From assembly GCF_040712315.1 (NCBI RefSeq), contig NC_134014.1, forward strand, positions 35,577,634-35,641,633: 64,000 nt of DNA. The letters run 5' to 3'. Under the pieces are notes generated by a model that was given only the letters and a program-made list of their open reading frames with translations, made no database searches and was not told the DNA's origin. Within the stretch, counting starts at the first letter, position 1; each line of letters starts with the position of its first letter. Shown one piece after another: positions 51,529 to 59,638 of this stretch. A program made the translations under genes and the position numbers. The stretch comes from Castanea sativa (taxonomy: Eukaryota > Streptophyta > Magnoliopsida > Fagales > Fagaceae).

Positions 51529-54213
51529 CAATCAAAGTCTTTTGCTGCAGCCAAGATAGATGAAGTGGCATATGAAGAGTTGGAGAAAATTCTCATAGAC
51601 GATGACCCTGAGAAGTTCTTTCAGGTAGGAGTTCAATTGCCACAGGAAGAGAAAGCGGAGCTGATTTTATTTTTAAAGAAGAATATGGATGTATTTGCGT
51701 GGAATGCGTATGAAGCCCCTGGGGTTGATCCGAGCTTCATATGTCATCATTTAAAGGTCAATCCAGCTGCAGTACCGAGGAGGCAACCACCTCGGCGATC
51801 CTCCAAGGAACATTCTGAAGCCGTAAAAGAGGAAGTGCTCAAACTCAAAAAGGCTGGTGCTATCAAAGAAGTGTTTTATCCTGAATGGTTAGCCCACACG
51901 GTGGTGGTGAAAAAGAAGAATAGGAAGTGGAGAGTTTGTGTGGACTTCACAGATTTAAACAAAGCTTGCCCGAAGGACTCATTCCCAATGCCTCGGATTG
52001 ATCAATTGGTTGACGCTAATGTTGGGCATCCTCGGATGAGTTTTCTTGATGCTTTCCAGGGTTATCACCAAATACCTTTGGCCGTAGAGGACCAGGAGAA
52101 GACTGCATTTGTTACTCCTACAGGAAATTATCATTATAAGGTAATGCCCTTTGGTTTGAAAAACACATGGGCTACCTACCAAAGGATGATGACGAGAATG
52201 TTTGAGGCACAACTGGGAAAAACTATTGAGGTATATGTGGACGATATGGTGGTAAAGAGTAAAGAAGTTTCTGCACATCTGGAAGATCTGGGCAACACTT
52301 TTCAAAGGCTAAGAGAGTATAAATTGCGGCTCAATGCCTCTAAATGCTCTTTTGGTGTGGGATCGAGCAAGTTTCTAGGTTATATGGTGACTCACCGGGG
52401 AATTGAAGTGAATCCTGCTCAGGTTAAGGCAATAAACAGCTTACACCCACCTCGGAATCCTAAAGAAGTGCAGAGGCTAACAGGTATGACCGCTGCTCTC
52501 AACCGATTTATATCTCGGTCCGCGGACAGATGCAGACCTTTCTTTCAATTATTGAATAAATGGAAGGGTTTTGAATGGACCGAGGAATGCGCGGTGGCTT
52601 TCCAACAGCTTAAAGAATATCTCTCGCGACCGCCCGTTATGTCTCGACCAGAAGTTGATGAAATTCTGTTTGCATATATTGCAATGGCTAACCATGCAGT
52701 TAGTTTGGTTCTTATCCGAGATGACAATAATATCCAGAGACCGGTTTATTATGTAAGCAAATCTCTGCATGAGGCCGAGCTGAGTTCTTTGCCACTGGAG
52801 AAAGCTATCTTGGCGGTGGTACATGCTACACGAAGACTTCGCCATTACTTCCAATCTCAGACGGTTGTTGTTCTTACACAACTCCCTCTTAAATCGATTC
52901 TGCGAAGTGCAGATTATATGGGAAGAATTGCCAAATGGGGAACTGTCCTAGGAGCTTTCGATATCAAATATATGCCTCGCACCTCTATAAAGGGGCAGGT
53001 CATCGCAGACCTTGTGGCGGAATTTGCTGAGCCTTCGTTAGAAGACTATGAAGAAAGCATGGGTAAAAAGTCAGTAGGCATAATTTCATGCAAAGAGCCT
53101 CCATTATGGAAAGTACATGTTGATGGAGCAGCAAATCAGAGGGGATCTGGTATAGGACTAGTTTTGATATCCCCAGAGGGAATTACTTTTGAGAAATCTT
53201 TGAGATTAGGATTCTCGGCCACCAACAACAAAGCAGAGTATGAGGCCGTCCTCACAGGGATGAACATGGTTCATAAAATGGGAGGAAAGACGGTGCAAAT
53301 GTTCTCAGATTCACTATTGGTGGTAGGCCAAGTAGAAGGGAAGCTAGAAGCAAGGGATTCCAGAATGCGAGAATACCTAACCCAGGTCAGGTATATGCAA
53401 TCTAAATTTGAGTCTTTTTTACTATTACATGTATCCAGATGTGGCAATACCCATGCCGACTCATTAGCCACACTCGCAACGTCCTCGGCACAAAGTCTAC
53501 CACGAGTTATCCTTGTTGAAGATCTGTTAAAACCCATTGGGACGGATGGTAACTCCACTCGAATTCTTCAAATTAGGACAGGGCCTAGTTGGATGGATCA
53601 AATAGTAACATTTCTCAGAAATGACATCCTGCCTGGAGAAAAAGCTGAAGCAGATGAAGTTCGTAGAAAAGCCACTCGTTTCTGGTTATACGAGGACCAG
53701 AAATTGTACAAACGTTCCTTTTCGGGACCATATTTGTTATGTATGCACCCCGAGGCAATGGAGCTACTTTTGGAAGAGTTACACGAAGGGATTTGCGGAA
53801 GTCACACAGGGGGAAGGTCTTTAGCTCACAGAGCCCTTACTCAGGGCTATTGGTGGCCAAATATGCAGAGGGAGGCGCAGGATTATGCGAAGAAGTGTGA
53901 CCAATGTCAAAGATTCGCTCCAAATATACATCAACCAGGGGGAGTCCTTAATCCTCTATCTAGCCCTTGGCCTTTTGCTCAATGGGGCTTGGACATTGTT
54001 GGACCCTTCCCCAAAGCAACAGGAAACAGGCGATGGCTCCTCGTCGGAACAGATTATTTCACCAAATGGGTTGAAGCCGAGCCATTATCAAATATCAGAG
54101 ACATGGAAGCAAAAAAGTTTGTATGGAAAAATATCGTTACCAGGTTCGGCATCCCTCATACTCTTATTTCAGATAATGGTTTACAATTTGATAGCAAAGC
54201 CTTTCAGAAATAA
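51529..54213 (+). CDS. pol: Pol: reverse transcriptase, two RNase H domains, integrase N-terminal half
   Basis: Open in the same frame after the second TAG; first ATG at 51565 (residue 1 below). RT spans about 90-270: V-C-V-D-F-T-D-L-N near 124-132, FLDAFQGY with D162, MPFG at 194-197, and YVDD at 224-227. The usual N-A-G-A-T-Y-Q reads NTWATYQ. The first RNase H (about 330-480) keeps its fold-level sequence but lacks the usual D-A-S and T-D-H motifs, so it is probably inactive. A second RNase H of the RVT_3/archaeal-like type (about 513-660) keeps D520, E558, D582 and D632. Integrase begins with a zinc finger H740, H747, C778, C781, then core D810 and D870. A TAA at 54211 ends it before the third catalytic residue. 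Confidence 0.92.
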   Translation, partial: QSKSFAAAKIDEVAYEELEKILIDDDPEKFFQVGVQLPQEEKAELILFLKKNMDVFAWNAYEAPGVDPSFICHHLKVNPAAVPRRQPPRRSSKEHSEAVKEEVLKLKKAGAIKEVFYPEWLAHTVVVKKKNRKWRVCVDFTDLNKACPKDSFPMPRIDQLVDANVGHPRMSFLDAFQGYHQIPLAVEDQEKTAFVTPTGNYHYKVMPFGLKNTWATYQRMMTRMFEAQLGKTIEVYVDDMVVKSKEVSAHLEDLGNTFQRLREYKLRLNASKCSFGVGSSKFLGYMVTHRGIEVNPAQVKAINSLHPPRNPKEVQRLTGMTAALNRFISRSADRCRPFFQLLNKWKGFEWTEECAVAFQQLKEYLSRPPVMSRPEVDEILFAYIAMANHAVSLVLIRDDNNIQRPVYYVSKSLHEAELSSLPLEKAILAVVHATRRLRHYFQSQTVVVLTQLPLKSILRSADYMGRIAKWGTVLGAFDIKYMPRTSIKGQVIADLVAEFAEPSLEDYEESMGKKSVGIISCKEPPLWKVHVDGAANQRGSGIGLVLISPEGITFEKSLRLGFSATNNKAEYEAVLTGMNMVHKMGGKTVQMFSDSLLVVGQVEGKLEARDSRMREYLTQVRYMQSKFESFLLLHVSRCGNTHADSLATLATSSAQSLPRVILVEDLLKPIGTDGNSTRILQIRTGPSWMDQIVTFLRNDILPGEKAEADEVRRKATRFWLYEDQKLYKRSFSGPYLLCMHPEAMELLLEELHEGICGSHTGGRSLAHRALTQGYWWPNMQREAQDYAKKCDQCQRFAPNIHQPGGVLNPLSSPWPFAQWGLDIVGPFPKATGNRRWLLVGTDYFTKWVEAEPLSNIRDMEAKKFVWKNIVTRFGIPHTLISDNGLQFDSKAFQK

Positions 54214-54828
54214 TGTTGTGATCTGGGCATCACGAATAGATATTCCACTCCGGCTTATCCCCAAGGAAATGGGCAAGCCGAGGCTGTCAACAAAGTAATA
54301 GTGAGTGGGCTCAAAAAAAGGTTGGGTGACGCCAAGGGGAGGTGGGTGGAAGAACTGCCACATGTCTTGTGGACGTATCGAACTACACCACGAAGATCCA
54401 CAGGTGAAACACCCTTCTCGATGACCTATGGAGCCGAGGCAGTAATACCCTTAGAAACTGGGTTCCCAACCCTGAAGAAAAGCTCCTTCATTCCAGATAG
54501 CAATGATGATCTATTAAGGAGAAACTTAGACTTAGTTGAGGAACGACGAGAGAACGCCATGGTTCAACTAGCTTATTATCAACATAAGCTCAAGCAGGGG
54601 TATGATTCTCATGTAAAACTTCGACCTCTTGGACCTGGCGACTTAGTATTAAGGAAAGTTTTGGGCACGACGAAGAATCCTGCGTGGGGAAAATTGGGGC
54701 CCAACTGGGAAGGACCTTATCATATTACTTCGGTCACAGGAATAGGGGCTTACAATCTGGAAGATTTGGACGAACGTGTTGTACAACGTCCCTGGAATGT
54801 AAATAATCTACGAAGGTACTATTATTAA
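54214..54828 (+). CDS. pol: Integrase core end and C-terminal GPY-type domain, after a stop
   Basis: Same frame, directly after the TAA. The Glu of the D,D-35-E triad lies in G-Q-A-E-A (codon 54280-54282), exactly 35 codons between it and the second Asp, so no bases were lost at the stop. The first ATG in this stretch is well inside, at 54421. The C-terminal part shows G-P-G-D-L-V and the GPY/F-like W-E-G-P-Y near 54703-54720, then ends L-R-R-Y-Y-Y with TAA at 54826. No chromodomain follows, in line with the Tat group. As a separate product it would be an inactive integrase fragment. Confidence 0.85.
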   Translation, partial: CCDLGITNRYSTPAYPQGNGQAEAVNKVIVSGLKKRLGDAKGRWVEELPHVLWTYRTTPRRSTGETPFSMTYGAEAVIPLETGFPTLKKSSFIPDSNDDLLRRNLDLVEERRENAMVQLAYYQHKLKQGYDSHVKLRPLGPGDLVLRKVLGTTKNPAWGKLGPNWEGPYHITSVTGIGAYNLEDLDERVVQRPWNVNNLRRYYY

Positions 54829-54890
54829 ATAAAAGGCACTTCGGCCGTTTTTTGTTAAAAACTACATTGCGTTCATTGTCTTCGTTCGTT

Positions 54891-55960
54891 TAAGTATCAA
54901 ACTGAAGCTTGGTATGCCTGGATCCTCGAACCACATACCTCGTCTAAATTGATATTCTTTACCAAGTGTTAAACAGAACCTAAGTTACGTCTGGTCCTTG
55001 GATCATCTACTTTGGGAAAATTAACATTTCAACTGTTTCATTTAAGTGTTAAACAGAACCTTAGTTATGTCTAGTCCTCGGATCATCTACTTTGGGAAAA
55101 TTAACATTTCAACTGTTTCATTTAAGTATCAAACTGAAGCTTGGTATGCCTGGATCCTCGGACCACATACCTCGTCTAAATTGATATTCTTTACTAAGTG
55201 TTAAACAGAACCTTAGTTATGTCTGGTCCTTGGATCATCTACTTTGGGAAAATTAACATTTCAACTGTTTCATTTAAGTATCAAACTGAAGCTTGGTATG
55301 CCTGGATCCTCGGACCACATACCTCGTCTAAATTGATATTCTTTACTAAGTGTTAAACAGAACCTTAGTTATGTCTGGTCCTCGGATCATCTACTTTGGG
55401 AAAATTAACATTTCAACTGTTTCATTTAAGTGTTAAATAGAACCTTAGTTATGTCTGGTTCTCGGATCATCTACTTTGGGAAAATTAACATTTCAACTGT
55501 TTCATTTAAGTATCAAACTGAAGCTTGGTATGCCTGGATCCTCGGACCACATACCTCGTCTAAATTGATATTCTTTACTAAGTGTTAAACAGAACCTTAG
55601 TTATGTCTGGTCCTCGGATCATCTACTTTGGGAAAATTAACATTTCAACTGTTTCATTTAGGTATCAAACTGAAGCTTGGTATGCCTGGATCCTCGGACC
55701 ACATACCTCGTCTAAATTGATATTCTTTACGAAGTGTTAAACAGAACCTAAGTTACGTCTGGTCCTTGGATCATCTACTTTGGGAAAATTAACATTTCAA
55801 CTGTTTCATTTAAGTATCAAACTGAAGCTTGGTGTGCCTGGATCCTCGGACCACATACCTCGTCTAAATTGATATTCTTTACCAAGTGTTAAACAGAACC
55901 TTAGTTATGCCTGGTCCTCGGATCATTTACTTGGGGAAAATTAACATTTCTTTTCTTTTT
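54891..55960. repeat. Two-unit minisatellite (A and B) in the 3' region of the retrotransposon
   Basis: Unit A (about 73 bp, starts AAGTATCAAACTGAAGC) occurs at about 54891, 55124, 55275, 55507, 55659 and 55812. Unit B (about 79 bp, starts AAGTGTTAAACAGAACC) occurs at about 54967, 55045, 55196, 55348, 55428, 55580, 55733 and 55885. The order is ABBAB ABBAB AB AB. A and B share their first half (AAGT..TAAAC..GAA.CTT.GT.ATG.CTGG.TCCTCGGA), so both come from one ancestral unit. The region is non-coding and lies between integrase and the antisense gene, where Tat elements are known to carry variable tandem repeats. Confidence 0.9.
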
Positions 55961-56394
55961 TGTTAAAGTATCAAAAGCTTTGCATACCTAAGTCAAAAGA
56001 CCATATGCCTTACTTCATATATTTGACATAGTTCAACTAGAAGTCCAAAATGAAGAATCAGTTACTTAAAGTCTCTCTGACATAATGATAAATGGATAAG
56101 AAATCCATGAGCATCACTTAATGCAGTTTCCTGGCATATTAAGCCTGCCTAGAGTATCAATTTCAATCCAGGTTATCGCTTTAACTTTAGTAAGAGCGAA
56201 AAGATAGTACTTTTGGAGTGATATGATTAAAAAAAAAAAACAAAAACAAAAAGTGAGAGCCATCTAACAAGGAAAGTAGATTTGTGCTTATATTAGATTC
56301 CAATAGTACTTTTGCAAATTACAAAAAACTTGCGAAATTACACTTTAAAAAAAAAAAAAGGGAGAAGGCAACAGCAAAAGCTATGGAGAAGAAG
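55961..56394. other. Non-coding spacer within the retrotransposon
   Basis: Between the minisatellite and the stop codon of the antisense ORF. It has two A-runs on the plus strand (near 56230-56241 and 56347-56359) and no supported ORF. It would be the 3' UTR of the antisense transcript. No further structure was recognised. Confidence 0.6.
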
Positions 56395-57291
56395 TCACTG
56401 TTTCAGCTTAATCTTCAGAGGGCCTTTGGGGTCTTGAAGAGGTGGAAGCTGCACCAAGGACTCATCGGCAATTCCTTTGCCTTTGGGGTCATCCATCAAA
56501 GTTATTGGATTAGCTTGATCACCCAGCTCATCCTTTGAAGATTCCTGAAGGTCACTTAAAGGCTGTATGTCTTCTAGTGCCTTTTTTTGTGCTGGATCAA
56601 CTTGTTTAAGAGCATCTTCAGGAAGAGCTAAGTCTTCAGCCAAATCACCTCTCTTATCCTCAGATGATACCTGGGCAGCTTCGTGGGCAGTTTCAGGAAT
56701 GGTAGAAGCTCGAATTGCAAGAGGATAGTAGACATTCTCTGCTTTCCAAAGAGTGGAAGAGGCGTCAACCCCAGCTTGGGAAAGCACCTCATTCCACACT
56801 TGGAGGCAGTAATGCCTACACACCTCGGGAACCTGAGCCTTGAAGGTTTCCGTTATCTCCTTCACACCTATATCGTAACCTTCTTGTTCAGCTCGGTCCC
56901 TTGAGATCTCGGCCTCTTCTTTTGCTTTTTCAGCTTTTTCCTTCTCCTCAAGGGCTTCCTCTTTGCCCTTAATGGCCTTCTCTTTGATCCTCTCAGACTC
57001 GTTCAAGTCTTTCTTGAGATCCTCAATTAGCCTTCGTGCTGCAGAGAGGTTGTCGTCGGCTTGGCGGAGCATTAATCTCTGGTCCTCGGCCTGTTTAGTC
57101 GTTGTTTTCAGGTCAGCCTCTAAACCTGCCTTCTCACTCTCTGCCTTAACCAACTTGGCCGAGACCTCCTGCAGCTTCTTCTTCTGAAGGTTCGAAATCT
57201 TCTGGGCGGTTTCACGCCTTGACTCCTCGGCCCTCAGGGATTTATAGGAGCTAATGGCAATCTCTTCTGCCCTATGGGCAGATTGAACGGC
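56395..57291 (-). CDS. aORF exon 3, coiled-coil C-terminal part
   Basis: 897 nt, open from the acceptor to TAA. It starts A-V-Q-S-A-H-R-A-E-E and runs into about 135 residues of Glu/Lys/Ala-rich heptads (for example EEALEEKEKAEKAKEEAE), then a compact segment with Y-C-L-Q-V-W near the middle and an acidic, Pro-rich tail. The shorter frame from ATG at 57153 would miss the first 46 codons, which are open and in phase with exon 2. Coiled coil suggests self-association. Confidence 0.8.
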   Translation of the reverse strand, partial: AVQSAHRAEEIAISSYKSLRAEESRRETAQKISNLQKKKLQEVSAKLVKAESEKAGLEADLKTTTKQAEDQRLMLRQADDNLSAARRLIEDLKKDLNESERIKEKAIKGKEEALEEKEKAEKAKEEAEISRDRAEQEGYDIGVKEITETFKAQVPEVCRHYCLQVWNEVLSQAGVDASSTLWKAENVYYPLAIRASTIPETAHEAAQVSSEDKRGDLAEDLALPEDALKQVDPAQKKALEDIQPLSDLQESSKDELGDQANPITLMDDPKGKGIADESLVQLPPLQDPKGPLKIKLKQ

Positions 57292-57389
57292 CTGTGAACG
57301 AAATTATAAAACTTATACATACATGTATTTAAAAAAAAAAAAACAACAAACAACAAAAAAATAGCCAAAGTTTAGAAGAAAAAACTTAC
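57292..57389 (-). other. aORF intron 2 (98 bp)
   Basis: Begins with the consensus GTAAGT and ends CGTTCACAG on the minus strand. It is AT-rich with a T-run near its middle. Phase 0 at both ends. Confidence 0.8.
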
Positions 57390-58447
57390 CATTGCAAGCT
57401 CCTTCTTCAAAATCATAAAAACGTTATGGTCCCTTTTCTTTCTAAGTTCACCCATGTCCTCAGGGAGCAAAAGCACCTGCTCCAATGCATCTGCGACGCA
57501 TGCAGTTGTCCCCTCATCGGAGTTTCTGATGGACGCGTCCACGGTGATAGCCTGGTCATCCATGGACATGTCAAGAAGCCACAAAGGGGCACGCACGGCC
57601 ATCTGTTGTTCGGTTCTTTTTTCCGACCTGATCTGCACGGCCCGGGCCTGCTTGCCACCCCTTTCAATCTCGGACTCCTTGGGAAGAGAGCCCTTTCTGG
57701 CCTCCACCACTTCCTTTCCTTTAGGCTGATCCCTTTTCCTTTTAAGGTCAGCTGTGTTGGTGCGTTGAGTTTGGGAAGGAGCGGGAGGAGGAGGAAGCCT
57801 AGTTTTAGGGCCTTTGTCAGTACCCTTTTCTTGTGTCCGAGGGCGTACCTCTTTAGGAGGTTCTTGGGCTCTAAGGCCTTTGTCAGCGCCCTCAAGAACA
57901 TCTTTTAGGCTGGGCTTAATCTTACGTTGAATGCCCATGTTATCAGGTTGTTGAGTAGTAGGTTGCGAGACTTTTGTGGAGGTGCCGAGGATGGGAATTG
58001 AATCTTCAGGAGAGAGTGGTTGATTAAAAACCTCAAACTCGTCCTCGGAATCAGATACCTCAACTACTTCTTCTTCTTCCTTTACGGTAGGGTGGGAAGA
58101 CGCAGCTTCACCAGGGATTAATTGTGTGGGGAAAGGGACTATGGGAATCCCAACTGGAACAAATTGTGGTGGTTGGATTGGTTGGGTGACCAAAGTGTCT
58201 TGAGGAATAGGAGTCCCCTCTGGTAGCAGGAAACCTTCAACGGCAACGCTAATCCGAAGAAGGCGAGGGTCGTGGGCTTTGATCACACACTTCGGCGCCT
58301 GAAAGGCTTTGGATATCGGAGTGTAGCCGAGGATCAGATAAGCCGCTCGGAGTTGGCCGTCAGTATGTATGAAAACCTCAGCTTGTAGGATCCTGTCCAA
58401 CCGTCCGAAATCGACAAGATTAGGATGACGATCCGCTGCGTGTGGAT
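57390..58447 (-). CDS. aORF exon 2
   Basis: 1,058 nt, open throughout in the phase set by exon 1. It begins with a conserved-looking segment (H-P-N-L-V-D-F-G-R-L-D), followed by a long linker rich in Pro, Glu and Lys with acidic (EEEEVVEVSDSEDE) and basic runs (LKRKRDQPKGK). It ends in a short helical segment just before the donor ATG|GTAAGT. An unspliced read-in from intron 1 gives an apparent longer frame to 58568, which is not preferred. Confidence 0.78.
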
Positions 58448-58568
58448 CTGTAGAGTTATCCAAATAGAAGAGGGTAAGAATAAGTAAAAAGACAAAAAAA
58501 AAATAATAGTATGTATATAATAGTATAATGGTTTTAAGGGTTCTATATATAAGCCAAAAAAACTTCAC
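58448..58568 (-). other. aORF intron 1 (121 bp)
   Basis: Begins GTGAAGTTTT and ends in a T/C-rich tract with CTCTACAG on the minus strand. It contains stops in the coding frame and AT-rich sequence typical of plant introns. Splicing restores phase with exon 2. Confidence 0.75.
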
Positions 58569-59073
58569 CTGGAGTCCCTTCCCTTGTCGGACAAGGGAGG
58601 CCGTCGTGCCAATTTCCTGATACGATCAGGAAGTCGTTTTTTAGGCCCTTATTAGATTCAGGCAGACACTGAATTAGCCTAACTTCTGGGTATCTAGATT
58701 TTAGGTAATATTCATCTTTCTTGCTTAGGTAATGGAGGTTATAAACCCAGTTCACATCGTGGTGAGTGAGCCCTAGGTTCATCATCTCATTTAAGGCATC
58801 TATGGAACCTAGGATCCTAAAGACATTTGGGGCGCACTAGGTGGGAGCTAATCTAAAAGCCCTAAGATAGTCCCTAGTCACGGTTCCCATGGGGATTTTC
58901 ATTCCCCCTTCGATGAACGCAATCATTGGAATTACAACTTCCCCCGTTTTTCTTTTTACATAATATTCCTCCTCGTTACAGTACCCAATAGATACGTCCG
59001 AGGGGATTTTGTACTTAACCTTGAACTGCTCTATTTTTTCGTTTGAATCCACCAGGGACGCAAATCTACCCAT
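58569..59073 (-). CDS. aORF exon 1
   Basis: 505 nt from ATG to the donor. The first 78 codons are open, then TAG (58839-58837), then the frame continues through a second ATG pair near 58785. The sequence has the pattern I-P-M-G-T-V-T-R-D-Y-L before the stop and G-L-T-H-H-D-V-N-W-V-Y after it, both in one frame, so the stop is a point change. The exon ends one base into a codon completed by exon 2. Its family assignment rests on remembered similarity and needs a profile search. Confidence 0.75.
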
Positions 59074-59628
59074 CTTTGAAAAAGGGGGGTGTGAAGAAAA
59101 CTAAAAAGAACTACGCCGAGGATGAAAGATACAGAGAAAAAAGAAAAAGATGGGGAGGGAAAGAAACAAAAGAAACAAAGAGCTGATAAGGAGGGGAGAG
59201 AGTATTGAAGAACTTACTTTAAAAAAGAAGAAGGCACGGTCACCTCGGACAGGGTATTTGATAAAAAGAGAAGGTACGGGAAGATGGCAAGTGTGGCAGG
59301 TACGTTATAAGGTTACTGTAGTGTGAAGAATTTTGAAGGAAGTTAGTACTTATATATCAAAAGGAGTTGTGAAGCGGGCGAATTCTCGCCTCAACACAGG
59401 AATCGCTCTCAACCGTTGGATATGTGTCACATCTTTGAAACGTGGGAGACATAGAGGCGCCAGTAATTAATTCGGGGGCGTTTCGCATACCGAAGCATCG
59501 GGAACACGCGACGGGTAATTCAAAAGTTATTTCCCCGTCAGCAATATTGCCAAAATTCCGCAGGATAAAAAGGTGTCTTAAGTCGAGATCCTATTTCTTC
59601 CTCCCGAGGTGAAGAAATAAAGAATCTC
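59074..59628. other. Region between aORF and polypurine tract
   Basis: Contains the candidate antisense promoter and leader and a purine-rich stretch (59090-59210). No supported ORF on either strand. Confidence 0.6.
59349..59358 (-). promoter_or_regulatory. Candidate TATA box for the antisense gene
   Basis: On the minus strand GATATATAAG lies about 280 bp upstream of the aORF ATG, giving a predicted 5' UTR near 250 bp. It lies inside the element, so the antisense gene could carry its own promoter. Position and motif only. Confidence 0.4.
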
Positions 59629-59638
59629 GAGGGGCTAT
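59629..59638 (+). other. Polypurine tract
   Basis: GAGGGG followed by CTAT directly abuts the TG of the 3' LTR; the preceding AAGAATCTC adds purines. This is the expected primer site for plus-strand DNA synthesis. It is short and interrupted, but its position is exact. Confidence 0.65.

Larger units (their letters stand above)
49504..54828 (+). pseudogene. gag-pro-pol: gag-pro-pol reading frame broken by three in-frame stops
   Basis: 1,775 codons lie in one frame from the gag ATG to the TAA after integrase. The frame is interrupted at 50464-50466 (TAG, between capsid and nucleocapsid), 51526-51528 (TAG, between protease and RT) and 54211-54213 (TAA, inside the integrase core). There is no frameshift, and recognised domain sequence continues in the same frame on both sides of each stop. 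The products would be the polyprotein that forms virus-like particles and carries out reverse transcription and integration. The second TAG may be functional, because it is followed by CAATCA (see findings); the other two look like decay. The start ATG lies 48 bp after the LTR end and is the first in the frame after the primer-binding site. Confidence 0.9.
56395..59073 (-). pseudogene. Antisense three-exon ORF (aORF) of the Tat element, one in-frame TAG
   Basis: Reading the minus strand from ATG at 59073, three exons (59073-58569, 58447-57390, 57291-56395) join in phase to 2,460 nt, that is 819 codons plus stop. The donors are CAG|GTGAAG and ATG|GTAAGT; the acceptors are CTACAG|A after a T-rich tract and TTCACAG|G. 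The N-terminal third resembles proteins annotated in plants as putative gypsy-type transposon or plant transposon protein. The middle is Pro/Lys-rich with a basic run (KRKR), possibly a nuclear signal. Residues about 525-660 are a strong coiled coil. A TAG at codon 79 (58839-58837) breaks exon 1. Antisense ORFs of this kind are known in Tat elements; their role is unknown, and none is proposed here. Confidence 0.8.

Noticed and set aside
49705..53824. Short frames on both strands overlapping gag and pol (for example 49998-50444 minus, 50356-50838 minus, 53271-53558 minus, 53621-53824 plus)
   Set aside because: They lie inside the recognised gag-pro-pol frame, which carries the domain motifs; they are shadows.
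56284..57908. Plus-strand and second minus-strand frames over the antisense gene (56284-56538, 56683-56904, 56963-57187, 57413-57901, 57426-57908)
   Set aside because: Opposite-strand or out-of-frame readings of exons 2 and 3 of the antisense gene, which is supported by splice sites in phase.
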